64,000 nucleotides of DNA from Mesaphorura yosii (taxonomy: Eukaryota > Arthropoda > Collembola > Poduromorpha > Tullbergiidae): the NCBI GenBank assembly GCA_009869945.1, contig WIXG01000186.1, positions 92,041-156,040 of the forward strand, given 5' to 3'. The notes below the pieces were generated by a model. That model worked only from the letters and a program-made list of their open reading frames with translations, was not told the origin of the DNA and did not search any database. Positions 1 to 14,503 of the stretch are shown one piece after another (position 1 is the first letter of the stretch; the number at the start of each line of letters is the position of its first letter). Position numbers and translations under genes: made by a program.

Positions 1-3000
1 TTGGAGTCTGAAAGCGTTTACTGCAATGGGAACTCTGAAATTAAATCCTTCCGTAAAAATTAGTGTCCTGTGACTGTGATTGGCTGTGATTTGACATTCG
101 ACTTGATGTTTCGTTCAGCGGCTCCGTATCGGCTTGACCGCTTGATTCGTAGTCGGAATCGAAAGTATTATGGTGTACACGACACTCGCATTTGGAGCGT
201 CCTTAATTCTCTTGTCAGCGTTTCTCCCACCGCAGCGCCCGATTCCAAAAGGTACAGTAAACAGTCCCTAAATCTCGTCTTGTCTTGCCTGCCAATTGCC
301 AAGTTTTTGTCAAACTCAACTTAATACGGTTGTGCAATTTAATGTTCTTGTGAACAAGTTATTGTAATTCCTTCTTCTCGTTCATAATTCCTTCTTTTCG
401 CAAAAAATGCTGAATTCATTTTGATATAAAACACGTTGCCGGTTGCCGTTGTCGGCTTTAAAATGCGGTCCTCGAGTATTGAGGATCGAGTATCAAGTCT
501 TCATAATTCTGACTGTCATAACCATTGCGTTTTTTAATTAAACCCAAATTCTCAGGCAAAAATGGTAGGATACGAGTTGCGAATTGCAAAAACCAGCAAA
601 ATCAAAATTGTGTGGCTTGACCGGTGATTTTCTGCTCATGGACACTAAGATGAATCTAAACTAAAAGTCAAAGCCAAGGAGAACACATCGATTTCAATGC
701 AATTGCAACGTAATAAAGTTTAGTATAAAAAGTTGATTGATTTTGTATACATTACAAAATGGTGGCCGTATAGACAGGTTTCAAGCTGTGCGGTAAGATG
801 AATAAAGTAATCGAATATTTATTTTAGTGGGTCAGTGTGAAATGTGAAACGCGATATGTGGCGGCTGCGCCTGCGTCACAACGGCCAAGGCAAAAGATGC
901 ACATTCTTTTGCACATGGCGCATTCCTCAGGAGTCAGGTTGTCTGATCAGACAAAAGTCGGTTCAAAATGCACGCAATCGTCAATCGCCATTCGTCTTTT
1001 TCATACAATTAAGTCATGCCATGCAATGTAATGCCTGCATGCCAGAAAATGAAATGAGTCGTCAAACCGTTTTGTGATCATGATAATGATAATAATGATA
1101 TTTATTGACGCTGGTGCGGTGCAGCGCAGCGGCGAGCTTTGTTTTAGACTTCGAGTTTTGCATTTGCCAATCAAGAATGAAATTGATTGATCTAAATCGA
1201 TCCAATACTTGTTCTTGCTGCCTGCTGCATCAACTCAGTCGTCCATCATCTACTTTTAATGGGTGTCAATTTGCATCTCTCAAAAGTGATCCTGAACTCT
1301 TTCTCCGCCTGTCCGACGTAAGCGTACGCGTATGTCTGACCTGAATTTAAACCAACTACCAGCATCAGCATCAGCAGCTTTTGGTCGATTTCACCCAAAT
1401 CAACCAGCCTAACATGCTCGTGCTTGCTGTTCGAGCCCGAGCCAAGTGGGACCCGCGCAGCGTGCAGTGCAGCAGGCCGAAGTGTATAAGACAAATTAAT
1501 TCTGACATTATTTCTCGCATGAATCACGATATGCGACGAGCCGCGCGTTTGGCGTTTGATGGAAACAATAATTTTGTTTTAGTTTGTAAAATATTTTCTC
1601 ACGAACTTGAATTTTGTGTGTAACATATTGCAGGCGCGGATGATAACGATCTGCACTATATCATCTTCTCCTTTGCTTTACGCTGTACAGCCGCTGCCGC
1701 TGCAGTTAAATCCTCAGCATGGCCCGCATGGCTCATGTAAATTTCGTGTCTCGTGTACAATTTGCTCATGTCTTGAAAATTTAGATTTGTCAGAGATGAT
1801 TGACGTGCGCTAAATGTTTGTAGACACAGTGCGTTCAGCATTGAAAGAAAAATTCAAGAACTCAGCCAGTTTGCGCGTTTTGTGTTTTTGCACAATTTGT
1901 CTCCTGCTCGACAGCGACAACGCAGCCAGCACAATGTTATTTTAAAATTTTAACTGTAAATGAACGTGACAGTTCCAAGAAAGCAAAAATTTATAAACGG
2001 CCCGAGTACGCGTATGCGGTCGCTGTCAAAACACGCTTTACGGTCGAAAGAAATTCATATTTTTATTTTTGTTTACTTAATGCATAATTTACGGTGGTAA
2101 TTTAAACGAAGGCACTGCAACTGCCGCCGTCGCAATTGCAATTGCCAGTGCGCCTTGACTCGACTCGGCAACAGTACTGGTACAAGGCTTTGAATAATAA
2201 ATTAGGTACTGAGATCGTGATGTCTCAATTTAGTTCAGACTGAAGCCGTCCGAACCAAGCTCACTTTTCACATGTGTGGTCGGTCGCCGGATGATTTCGT
2301 TGTATTTGACTCGAGTACGGAGCTTCACCTAAATCTTTTCTTGACGTTGTCGATACCGGTACCTGAAAATCGCATATCACATGAATCAAACGGTGACTGC
2401 ATATTGCATTACAGTTGACATTTGATTGATTCAGTGCACGATTGACATAAGTGTGCCATTCTAATCTCCAACGCGCATCAGCTGGAGGTTGCACTAAACA
2501 CACACGGAACTATGGGCTGTATAGAAACAGAGTGCATCTGAGCGCTGAGCAGAGCCTGGTTAAGATTAATGGTGCGTTTGGCGTATCGTACTCAAATATT
2601 TTTAGTGCGCGTTGAAAATATAAGTTAATCTGTTGGCTCACTCGATTATAATAAATTTCGGAGTTTTGGATTCAATCCTTGGCTTAGCAAACTCCACTTT
2701 AAGTGACAATAGAGTGACTACTTTCAAGCCAATAGGAGTTTAAGATAAAAAAGAACCTCTGATTTTCATTACAATAGGTTCAACTTCAATCTAGGGGTTA
2801 GAAGGCAATGTGCAGCTATACACGAGCAAACTGATGGATAATTGAATAGCTGATCCGTAGCTGGTGTTGAAAGCCAGAGAAACTGAACTGACTGAACTGA
2901 TAAGGCTTTCAAGTTCAGTGTCATGTTAATGAGGGAAGTCAGTCTCACCCATTTCGCATGAGTCCAAATCAGCAGCAGCAACCAAACCCTTTCGTGTCAA

Positions 3001-5548
3001 CGGGCAATCAGTAATTAATGAACTCAGTGAAATACGATGGGCACCAGAGATTAAACACGCTACTTTCCTTACTCCTATTGTCCGAAAGTACGAATGTCGA
3101 GGTCAGTGAATGGAAAGTTAATTTAATCAGTCCATAGGGAAAACGAGGCGTAGATAAAATGCAAGAAAGCAACGAATCGAGCCCACGATCAAGAACATGA
3201 TAATAATATGATAATTTATTGAATTCTCATTAATTCGTAGCGTTCTCATCCGATTCTCAAGCAGTGCAATGACAGTTGTCCTTCTCACACATTTCTCTTT
3301 CACGACCGCTTGTGACTTGGCCTTCATTCATCGTCCGTCCGGTTCAGTTAAGGCCAGGTCACTTCTGTTCAGGGCACGAAAGCTGAAAGTCGTAAAAAAA
3401 ATTCCGATTCTGATTCCATATTGACATGCAAATTTCTATTCGCAGTGCCATCGCCATCGAGGGATCATATTAAGCCTCATTGTCATTACATCCTTACGCC
3501 AATCCACATTGTTGTGCATGCATATGCGATCATTTGGAAATAATCCAAGGTGCAAGCAGCAAGCAGTCAACTCACAAACATGAGCATTGGTTTTGCTTTG
3601 CTTATGCTACAACAGGCGCAACGCTGAATTCAGGAATGCAAAGATAAAATGCGCATAAATCTGCAAGAGCTGTCAAAAGTAATTGCTCATTGTGTAAATT
3701 ACAATATTTACTTTCAGGCAAGGGTTGACGCTCTTGATACATATTTTTTGCTTAGCCTTGTTACCTTCTGTTTTGCATTTGCAACTCGAATGCTTGCGTA
3801 CCCTGCGTATAAAATGTGAATTTTGGTGCAGGGACTACTCATCATATTTTTTCTGGGTTTGTTGACAGCTTTATTGTAGTGTGAATAAACGCATTCATAA
3901 TCATGTTATAATTACTGCTCTTAATCGTAATAATTTGGCCATGAACGGGAAACTTGAATTTCAAAATTACATTATTCAGATGAAGCATTTGCTGATTTCT
4001 TGACCGTGCCAATAAATATAGCTAAGCTAAATCATAATCACGATCACCGTTCATCAGTCAATCAATGTTCTAATGAGGCAGCGAGAAATTAAATTATTTT
4101 TCTGAAAGCATGGTGAGAACGACTTAATTGTGAGGCCAGGCGCGCAGTGCGGGTCAAGTTCACATTCACAGCATTTCCATTGACGATTGCATTGACAAGA
4201 ATTTTCTCATGTACGTGATTCGTACCTCGTCTCATTCATTCGTGTAATGAAGCAGTTTATCCACTAACCTGATATTTATTTTCTCTATTAATTATCATTT
4301 CTCATTGTAATTCGCAATTCGACAATGGGTAGTAAGTTCACGCTCATTGCAATTGTTTTTCATTGAAGACTTATCCGCAATAATGCATAAAATTATATTA
4401 ATCATTGGAAATTCATTCGCGACTGTTGATTGCTTTGGTCAATTTTGTTTCACACTTTTTACCCGCCGAAAGTGTACCTTAAGAGAAAATTCCGCAGTTA
4501 CAACCATCTTGCACTTAAAGTTAATGATTTTATCAAAGCATTTCTGAAATACTCGTTCCATTAAGTGCGTTGCATGGAAAAATGTCAAACGAATTTTCCC
4601 TTGCCAAGCACAAAGCCAAGCCAAAAAGCAGGCGACAGCGTTTGGCTTTATGCGAACATAAAACTTGTCTTTATTTTATGAGTATATGTGCAGAACCTCA
4701 ACTTCATGTACACAAAGAAGCACACCACCAACAATGTGTGCAACAATGGCAAGAAAATATACTTGCGATGCAAGAATGACTAACATTGGCATTGGCATTG
4801 CGGCTACAAAATACTGACTCAAGCTGTACAAGCGACAAGCACATCGGAGTACATGCGAATGAGAAAGAAGATTTATCCCTCGATTCACTTCACTCCTTTG
4901 ACTTTTCTTTTTGATATCCGACAACATTCTTTCTTTCTCACCTGCGCCATCACGCACAGTTTGCATTTGGCGTTTGATCAACCAAGTTGCGGGGCATAAA
5001 CTGTGCAGTTCTGTTCAAATCTGAGACTCATGCTCGGATTTCAATAAAATTAGAGTTAAATTAGGAAGTTGGATTAGAATCTTGGAAAGTGGAGCTGTGA
5101 AGTTCAAAGTGAATGAATTTGAGTGCGTAGCGCGAAATTCAGCTCAATTCGCATGTAAACAAACGCAATCTGCGTCAACGTCCTTCCAGCAGGCACGCAC
5201 AGCGTACAGTGAAGTTCATGCGCATGAGCACAGTTTTTGTCCAGTGCCTTTGTGAGATTTTTTGCTGAGGGCTGAGACAGGTTTTGCGTGGTGGTCCAAG
5301 TTTCATGACTTGAATCGGTCTGCGTCCTGCGTATGAAGATTCCGTGATCAAGTGCAAAAAGCAGGCGCAAAGACGGCCGGCGAATAATTATTATCATTAC
5401 ATTCGTACATTCATTCGTCGTATCGTCCCGTCATTTTCTGTAATTTGCATCACAATCACACGGCGAGACGGCAGAAGGACAGGCACACAAGCCACTTACA
5501 CACATGATGATGACTTCATTGCTGGCGAAAATAAGGTGGCTGACCGCA
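1..5548. other. No gene recognised; probable upstream/UTR or intronic DNA
   Basis: No open frame here shows a protein family I recognise, and none ends at paired splice sites that would join to a neighbour. The stretch is AT-rich with many short stop-bounded frames and scattered simple repeats, such as CAGCAT repeats near 1365 and ATTGGC repeats near 4785. It may hold promoter or 5' untranslated exons of the Kazal gene that starts near 5.5 kb, but nothing in the sequence proves this. Confidence 0.5.
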
Positions 5549-8500
5549 ATGAGAGTTTTTACGTCAAGAATGGGATCCATAACCTTCTGTATTTTGTCAA
5601 TCATGATTATAAGTAAGTACGTCTCGCCGGTGCCATTTTAATAATGCATGCTATTTGCGTTGTGGGCTCGAACATGGAAATGTCCAATTACGGCAAGCAG
5701 TAGCGTGCCAAAAATGTGCACTCTTGGCAATGACAGCTTTCCTACAAATTACACGACAAAGAACCCGTCTCAAAATGGAATTTTGCTCCTTGGCACTTTG
5801 ACAACCCAGTAGCTATTCGCAAAAATGAAGATTGCAAATTTTTATGAGGCGCAATTGAAAAATGCACGTGAACCCAAATTTTCTAATTTACGACGAGATT
5901 TTTATGCTACGCGTGGGGTTCGGCAGTAAAACTCCTCACCTTGACCTATTGTCCTTCAAGATGAGCAGTGAACTCAAAACGTTCCACTCCCTGAGTTCGT
6001 GCGGCTAACTACGGAAGATTTCATTGCCTTAATTAGCGAGAGGATGAGTAAAATCGCTTTCTTGAGCATATTCGTCAGTTGTTGAGCAATAAGTCGTAAA
6101 AATGTTATTTTTCAACCCTTTTCCACATGTGGATGCATCTTGCGGTCTATTTTCCGTGTTGCTGGTGGAATACGTGCAGTTTTTCCCCAAACTCGTAAAT
6201 TCTGCTCCGCCAGCATTGCAAGTGTGAATCTGTGGAATGAAATTAACACTTGGTTAAGGTTGATGCAGTAATTACAAGCTTAACGTTAATTTAATTGATT
6301 CCACCCTCAACTCAGCCGGTTCAAGAGCTTACAACTTCAATTCTTTCACCGTATCATAGACAAATTAATCATGCACCCAAGTACCGCGTGATTTTCGCGT
6401 TTTATCTGGTGCCTGATGCGCAGCAGCAATGCTCAACCTATAAAATAGCGTGTGATGAGTAGGAAATGTGCTTTGTAGTCCCGAATGAGCCTCTGACCTG
6501 GTTATTTGACGCGTAAAACGTGTTTGATGGTCTTTAGTGCATTTTTAGCAAAAAATCATTACAAGATCGCATTGTTTTAAGTGAAAGATGAGAAGAAATG
6601 AGTTGCACAACAGTAAACACTTAACCAATACTGGTTAACTCGTTTTCAAGCAAAAAAGCAGGGATCTTCTTCATATCGCAATCGCAGAAGATGCACTGCA
6701 GATGTAGACGTAAGGTTGATCTCGCGGCTGAAATCACCAGTTTATCCCCTCGAAAAGTGCTAATACATCTTGCGTCTTGCAACAGGCTACGTAATTTGAA
6801 GGTAGAGTGGACACGAAGGTGTTATTAATGCAGATTAGATTATCTCCGATACAAGTCGCAGCAGCAACTGCCCAACTGCCCAGTAAATCAAATTCACCAA
6901 TGCAAGAAATTAGGGATGAGCGAGAACAACTTGCGAATGAGTTGTTAGGAGGTTAACAGATGAAATCAGACAGACAGGGTATACAAAATGCACATCAAAA
7001 AGCATGCAGAGAGATGAGTACAAGATAAGAGCACAAAAGGACCAAATGCTAACTGACTTGCACGGCTTGAATTCTTCTTGCAACTTCCAAAATGCTCAAA
7101 TTAATGAATTAATACAGAAAAAGTTCAAAGCTTGAAAATGCACTGTGGTAATATTGGATTCCGTTTCCGTTCCAATTTCTTCCCTTATCGACTGAATCCG
7201 ATAAGATGCGGATGCGAGAGTGCAGATGAAGGGATGGTTGAGGAAGATTCTTCAGCATGATAAGCAATTAAATTATAACCTCGTCGCTCGCCTAATGAAT
7301 GCAAAGCGTATGCGAGCGTGTGTGCATGTATTTAACGCAACGGTTTAATTAGATTTGGGCAGGGCAGGGCAGGGCCGACCCGCAGCCGGAGAGCAGATGC
7401 GCAGCGCATCACAGCGCCTAATGACCTAATAAAGAAACCCAGAGTCCTTTCCTCGAAATTCATTCATTAATCATCAGGTTTTATTTATTTTAGCCATGCA
7501 ATCTGCCACCGCCGCACCATCATGGCCAGAGAGAATGGCAATTGGCAGTCGTAATTGTAATGTAATAACGGCTTCTTCAATGGCAGTGGAAAATGCACAA
7601 TTGAAACGATCTTCCGTTGCAGTTTCAATGCAGCAGCATCGCACTCGAAATCGGGGCCCGTATCGCGATAACCTGAACTGCAGAATGCAATTTGTGCCGT
7701 GCTTAATAAGGTTTAGTTTTTTGGGTTCACATGATTTATAGAGAATTACGTACCAAGGTTGGAGTTGAGTTGGAGTTCAGGCGAGGCCCGTTATGGCTGC
7801 AATTGTGCAGTGCAATTTTGGGTTAGTGTGAACAAACTCCGACCGACCCATTGAAGTAGGCACGAAATAAAGTTACCCCAAATTGCAGAATTGCAGTTTG
7901 TTGAAGTTGGGCCTGAGCTTCTTTCGCAGAGCAAACAACAATTATCATCATGCAACAGTTGTAAACATATCATTGTCATCGAAAACAGCGGCAGGTCTCT
8001 TCTTCTCAGTCGGGCTTCCTCACCACCTCCTGTGATAATGACTTTTGCTTATTTGGGATCATTAGCACAAAAAATTGTAACGCTCCGTTGCACGTTGCCG
8101 ACAAGGGACGTTTACGGCGGCGTTTGCCGATACAATGGCATGGTGGTACTGAAGAACGCAGAAAAATTCAGGAAACGCTGATAAATGCTATCACATTTGC
8201 CATCCGTGACACAATCTGCACCTTTCGATATACGTTCGTTTAGTATGAAGAAATATTAAAAATTTACGGCATTCGCCTTGCGTCAGGTTGGAATCACGGA
8301 AATCAATATTGTTTGATAGGATAGTCTCCAGTCTTGCTTTGATAACACCCAACTATTTAGCTGACTTAAAGTTGTTTTCTGCAAGTACGTGAAAACATGA
8401 AAGATGAAACACGAAGCTTAAAGCTTAAGTACAAATTAATCTTGCTTTTTGCAGTTTGTGCCGTGTGCGTGCGTGAAGAATAGACCATGACCATGCAATG

Positions 8501-11500
8501 CCTTCTCTTGCAAATGCTTGCTTATCTGAATGAATAAATTAGCTGAACGAGTATTTACTTAAGTGCTCATGTCGCATGCTTGGCACGAACTCAAATGGGC
8601 AATTGTTTACGCTCTCGAACGAGCAGACAAATTCAAGTGCAATCTCCTAAATTAACACCTCAGACACCAACAACTTTGTCGCTAATGTCATGTTTTAATC
8701 TCTGAGAATTGTTATCTGATGTCAAACGTGTACACACACTATGCATGGCTTTGCCTATGCCAAGCTTAAACACCGGCCGTTCTGGCCTGGGATGCAAAAC
8801 AATTTAATTACATGGGTTCAAGGTGTAAACACGAGTTTGCGAAAGTCAAGTCAAGTCAAGACTCGTGACTAAAAAGGAATTTTATTCTTGCAGATGCAAA
8901 CCGTGCTATAAAATTGGCCCAAGTAAATAATTCCCACCGTTTCATTATTTTACAGTTAATCAGCACCGATCTTTAGCAGACAACACGCTTCTGCATTGTC
9001 CCAGGTCGTGTTCGAAGCTCAGTGAGCCAGTATGCGCTTCTGACGGTGTTATTTACACAAACGAGTGCGAAATGCGAAGAAGAACATGCGGACGAAGTAA
9101 GTCAATGCACAGCGATTCGGCACAGTGCGAAATCTGTTAACTTATCTGATGACTTTACTTTAAATTTGTTTTCAGACGTGAAGGAAGTCAGTCTAGACTT
9201 GTGCACAAGGACAAGTGGTTCGCGATGTGATCACAAATGCAGCAATGAATTTGATCCAATTTGTGCGTCCGATGGACACACTTATCTGAATAAATGCCTG
9301 CTCCAAGTGGAAATCTGCATGTAAGACAAATTAGTTCAACGCGTCTAATCCAGGATGTCTGGGAGTCTTTGAACCTAAGATCTTGGCCTTGTGTTTTGTG
9401 TACAGGAAGGGAATCAAGATGGCCCACTCCGGGCCATGCATGAACTCGACAGCGACTCGCGAAAACTGTCCGGTCTCATGCAAATACGCGCCTCGTGACG
9501 GGCCGATCTGTGGCTCGGATGGAAATGTGTACAAATCAACGTGTGAAATGAAATTTCAAACATGCGGGTAAGAAATGTAAAGTAAAGCACCGTGACCCAC
9601 AATGACAATGGCGGCGGTTCGCATAGTAAACAATGTGATTATGTCATCATTTAACCACACCACACCGCATTCGCATTAACGCAGGCAAGGAGTCGTTCGT
9701 ACATCGTTGAAATGGTGTCAAACCACGAAGCATTGCGGTGAGTCTTGCTGGCGCATCTCTAAACCAACATGCGGCTCGGATGGCAAATTGTATCATAATG
9801 GATGCGCGTTGAAAATGAAAAACTGTGGGTAAGTTTGAAGAATGGGATTTACATTGTTGATTATTTCGTTACTTGACGACTGGCGATGAGACTCAATTTC
9901 CTCGGCGAAGACACGCCTTGACCCCTGGGTCTTGGGTTCAATTTCGTATGAGTAACCTAGCAAAGAAATGACAGACGAAAGTTCCGTTTCTCAACAATTT
10001 TAATTTAATTACGCTATCGCAAGGCACAAGATGTTGCTTTAATGGAAATCCACCCTAGCGACAATACGACAGCGATAAAGAAGTCAAGGAGATATAGCGA
10101 CCGTTTTAGAGGCACCGTTAACGTGAGAGTCGTAAAATTCAGCTTTTGCTAATTTAAAAATTGCAACAGCACAAATCCTGATTGCAATTATTACTCAACG
10201 TACGTTGGCATGAATTTGATGAGATGGACACATTAGATTATGCTAATGAAGGCTAATGCAATGTAAATACAAACTTGCACAGCATTTCAGGATTCGAGAG
10301 TCACAGTCACCGGCGAATTAAGCGTGTAATGAATTTACAAAAAATTCGCTGTCTGCCTGCGTGCCAAGTTCAGCCACAGCCAGCAGCCACGCAATGTAGG
10401 TCAGCAGGTCTCTTCGTCTTTGTCTTACGACGACGAGGGAATAACCGTCCTGTCTGTCATTTAACGTAAAAACTTAACTCAGGTTTACAGAAAAATGTAA
10501 ACAAATGAAACTGCCCTGAAATGCGGCATGCGAATAGCCTGAAAGCGTACTCGGCACGAGAAAAATGAAATCTCATCATTGCATCCGCTCGAAAGCAATT
10601 TCCTCGTCCGTAATGCCGTAATGCTAAATGAGTCTCACACCCTTTTTGAGTACTTTTGTAGCTTGAGCTTGTCTTTGAATAATTGAATTCGATATTCGCT
10701 TTAGGAAACATGTCTTTGAAGTTCCAATTTCTTACTGCATTCGCGACCGTCGGGCAGCCCTCCACTGCCCAAAATCGCCAACCTGCGATAACGAGCCATA
10801 TGACCCGACGTGCGGATCGGATGGAAACATTTATGACAATGAGTGCGAACTGCAACTGATTAACTGCGGGTAAGTGATGAGTCTCCATTGTTTGTCTTGA
10901 CCATTGCTACCTTTAACGTTGCATAACTACAATTCTTAAATTTCACAGCGAAGGATTTTCACTCGAGAATTTTTAAGCTCGATATTTTCTGCCTTTGTCT
11001 GAAACCGGATGAATTGACCAAAATCCTTTATTGTTTCGCAGTTTATTACTTTCGTGAGGTTTTACTGCAGCATGCAATTATGTACTCCGTTACATTATAA
11101 AGAGAACTGCGAGTAAAGTAAGAGACGCACGGAGATTTCTGTTTCGTATTTTCTATTTTAAGTTTTTTAGTTTGCGATCGCCAAATTACAGTCTTGCACA
11201 CCGGATAATTTGGTGATGAGACATATGCCATCAAATAACATACAGATGTATTTTGCAGACCATCCAGGTACCGAGTTGAGAAGGAGCCATGGGACAAATG
11301 CTCGGAGAAGGCAGATCGCTGCAAAGTCATCAAATGTGGAACAAACTACGATCCTGTTTGTGGAACAGACATGAAATCCTACAATAATTGGTGCCTCCTC
11401 CAGCTGGCGACTTGCAGGTAACGAAAATAGTGTGCAGGCTTTGACTCCTGTGATATCTTGCAAAATAAGATCAGTGAAGTCAGTTCTTGCTTCGCGAGCC

Positions 11501-13895
11501 TCCAATTCTTAATTTACAATGAATCTGTGTCACAAGCGTCATAAGAAACTTGCGCACTCGAAAGTTCAAGGTTACTCTTGTACAGCCGAGTCAGAGTCAA
11601 AGTTTATTTGCTTTGTGTCTTGTGCAGTTAATCTCAAGGCAATAAGTCAATGTCACTGCTCGAATGTTAGCCGGCTGTCTCGATACAGAGAAATGATTTC
11701 TGACTGTGTTCATTAGTATTCCGACCAACATTCTCGACAGAATGTCTACCGCGTTCGCTGCGCTTAAGGCTTATCGCATTCTGTGATCGCGGTGATCATC
11801 AGCAACATTCTCCCATTGTAATTTGAATGAGCAGACATAAAGTTCTAATCAAATCATCATTTATTATCCCAAGAGGCGAGTTCGTCTTTGAAACCGGCTT
11901 CCAATTATTTTCTTGCAATTTAATTTGCATAATATCATTATTACCAAAAGTAAAATTCAATAAAATCATCAATAAGTCATTTCTCTGCAGCATCTGCTTT
12001 GTATTCATACCAGGCTTAAGGCGATTATGGCCCGGTAACATGCTCTTTATTGATGAACGCATCGCAACTCTTCATTTCGTTGCAGCAGCAGCGTAGCAAT
12101 TCAACCCAGGAGACTTGTCTTTGTCATCATTACAGACATTTAATCCTTTATTTACATTGTTGTTTAGCAGTCACAATAAATTCCGTGCTCATGTTGATCT
12201 TGATGCTGATGACAGCAAAGACAATTGACACAGTTTTGCGACACAGACATTTAACGACTGTTGCTACGATGTTTGCTCTCCACTTGGTTTCATGAGTCTC
12301 TGGCCTCATTTAACTTTATTGACCTGATCCGTCCGCGCCTGCGAATGTCACCAAAAGCTTAATCCACATTAATTTATAGCCATGAATATTCCAAGTTTAG
12401 GATTTTGAGTCTGAGAAGGTCAAAACTGAATTAAAGTGGCTAACTGCATTTCAGTTCACAGCAGGAGGCCCGTTTTAACTGAGTAAATTTGTTTGTCTTT
12501 GATGTTTGCAGGAAAGGAATTCAAATGGCGCACTGGGGAGCATGTGCAAATATGACGGAGAAGGAATCCTGCGCAACGATGACCTGCCCCGACACCTACG
12601 ACAATGATGTTCCAGTGTGTGGATCAGATGGAAATGTGTACAGGTACAAATTCATCACTCCTTTTAAATTAATTAAGAAATTCAGATCAATTGCCAATTG
12701 GGAACAGTGCGATGTAAGTTTTCTGTCACACGCGATACGAGAGCGAATTCGTTTTGAAACTGGTGCATCAAGCCAGCAGCAATTCGAAATTTGACGGACA
12801 CGAATCGTGCTGGTGCTATCTGTCATCTGTGTCGTGTCTGCATCATTTTGCGATCTGTATCTGTGAATTACGTTCAATTAACAGCTGTTGCTGTTCTGAT
12901 TGAAGGTTTACATTTGTCCTGACATGCGATAATGTTTACAGATCAGAGTGCGACATGAAGAGGGAGACATGTGGTCAAAGAGGTAAGCTTAATTTAATTA
13001 ACTTAACCTTAATATTGTTATTATGCGTTTCAACACGAACTTAAAAGCTGTAATATAACTCTGTTCAGACTTGATGGCGCCTTTCTTGTTTAAATTGTAA
13101 AATTCTCTGTGGCATTTCCCTTCAAAATTGCGCATTTCATGCCGAGGGGTTGGACCATTGCATTGTGACATTGATCCAGTTACAATTGAATAATTTAAAT
13201 CGAACAATTTAATAATAAATAATAATTTCCTCACTTTGAAAAGAACGTACAAATTAATTAGTTAAAATTTTTCAAGTTGTTTCAGTGTCACTGGATCGTT
13301 GCCAAACCACCAAGTACTGCAACGCCATTTGCGAGAGCCGTCGTGAATTTGTATGTGGGTCAGATAATAAGTTTTATCGCAACGAATGCGAAATGAGAAA
13401 CCTGAATTGTGGGTGAGTAACAATCACGCACGCATGCAGGCAACGAGCGAGCCGTCTCGTTGCATACATGCCTTAATTTTTTGTACAAGCGCTAAATTGG
13501 TACCAATTAACAAGTAATTGAATTAAACGTTCATCTTGTACGTAATGCCAATCCGAGGTTGATCTAATCGGTCTGCCTGTGGAATTTCTTCAGGAAACAC
13601 ATGTACGTTGTCCCAATGAAGAGATGCCTCGCTGCGTTCCAGTTCCGTGGATGCTCCCGCATGTGCCCGACTGAATTCGACCCGATTTGTGGCACGGACA
13701 ACAAAACGTACTCGAATGAATGCTTCCTTGAGATTGAAAACTGCCGTGCGAGATCGCTAGGAACCAGGGTGCGTGACCTGCGACTTAATAATAGTTGAGA
13801 CCTCCGACTGAGTGTGATCTTTGCAGGTTGGAAAGAAACATCACGGAAAATGTGGACAGCCGGGGTTGGAGGCGAAAAACTACTTGTACAGATAA
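5549..13895 (+). CDS. Secreted multi-domain Kazal-type protein, nine Kazal domains
   Basis: Predicted secreted protein of 507 aa carrying nine Kazal domains; such proteins usually inhibit serine proteases or act as extracellular matrix modules. Exons: 5549-5612, 8956-9096, 9176-9320, 9406-9567, 9685-9828, 10705-10869, 11259-11417, 12512-12643, 12942-12982, 13286-13412, 13594-13768, 13827-13895. The small first exon encodes a hydrophobic leader and ends in phase 1, exactly what exon 2 needs; ATGs at 5504 and 5570 are alternative starts. Each domain has the C-x7-C-x10-C pattern with GSDG/GTDN and Y.NEC. Six of the inter-domain junctions fall just after the fifth Cys and are phase 2, so the sixth Cys comes from the next exon. 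Domains 1 and 4 have Lys or Arg two residues after the second Cys, the usual reactive-site position; others do not. The Kazal exons are firm, the first exon is inferred. Confidence 0.85.
5613..8955 (+). other. Long first intron of the Kazal gene
   Basis: A strong donor (A|GTAAGTACG) at 5613 and an acceptor (TTTACAG) ending at 8955 define a 3.3 kb intron, far longer than any other in this gene (57-1,094 bp). I see no coding sequence inside. A long first intron often holds regulatory elements; that is inference here. Small repeats include GGGCAGGGCAGGG near 7360 and three GTCAA units near 8850. Confidence 0.5.
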
Positions 13896-14379
13896 ATGGT
13901 GTTGAACGGGCATTTATTAGAGACGTATCTCATACTACTTAGTGGAAAGTGGAAGGATTGACATTTTTTTTGCTTAATCTTACATAAATTAATCCACTCT
14001 CGTCATCAAGAAGCTGCGGACACGCCACGAGTCCTTTGTCTTGGTCCAGATCTTCATTCCACGGAATATTGCAGGAGGCTTGAGAGTATTCAGGTGGGCT
14101 GAGGACACAAGTTGCTTATTTGTTAGCCCGATTTCGGATGGATGCCTCCGTTATTTAGCGTAATTTTAGCGTGGCTTTCCATCCATTCCATGTACGATAA
14201 TTTATTATAAAACCTCAACTTTGTAGCTTTAAGCTTCCTGTTCTGATATTTTATGAAATTCCTGAGTTTATTTGTAGCGTTTATTGTTGTTGATTGTTGT
14301 TTTAGATTAGGTACAGTGTATTATCGTTAGATTGATATTGAAAATATAACACTCCAGTATTAGAGCTAACTACACACTA

Positions 14380-14385
14380 AATAAA
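14380..14385 (+). promoter_or_regulatory. Poly(A) signal, Kazal gene
   Basis: AATAAA about 485 bp past the Kazal stop codon and about 120 bp short of the stop codon of the convergent dipeptidase-like gene on the other strand. The two 3' untranslated regions therefore probably lie close together or overlap. Confidence 0.6.
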
Positions 14386-14503
14386 CACACAATTTTACAC
14401 ACACGACTTGAACGATGCAGTTTACTCGTTTCTAAAAATATCTATCGAGGCACACTTTTTCAAAGGTGCCGCCATTGTAGGTAGGTCGGTCTCCTTCTCG
14501 CCA

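Noticed and set aside
2651-2690. GGATTCAATCC resembling a tRNA B box
   Set aside because: No matching A box or acceptor-stem pairing at the right spacing.
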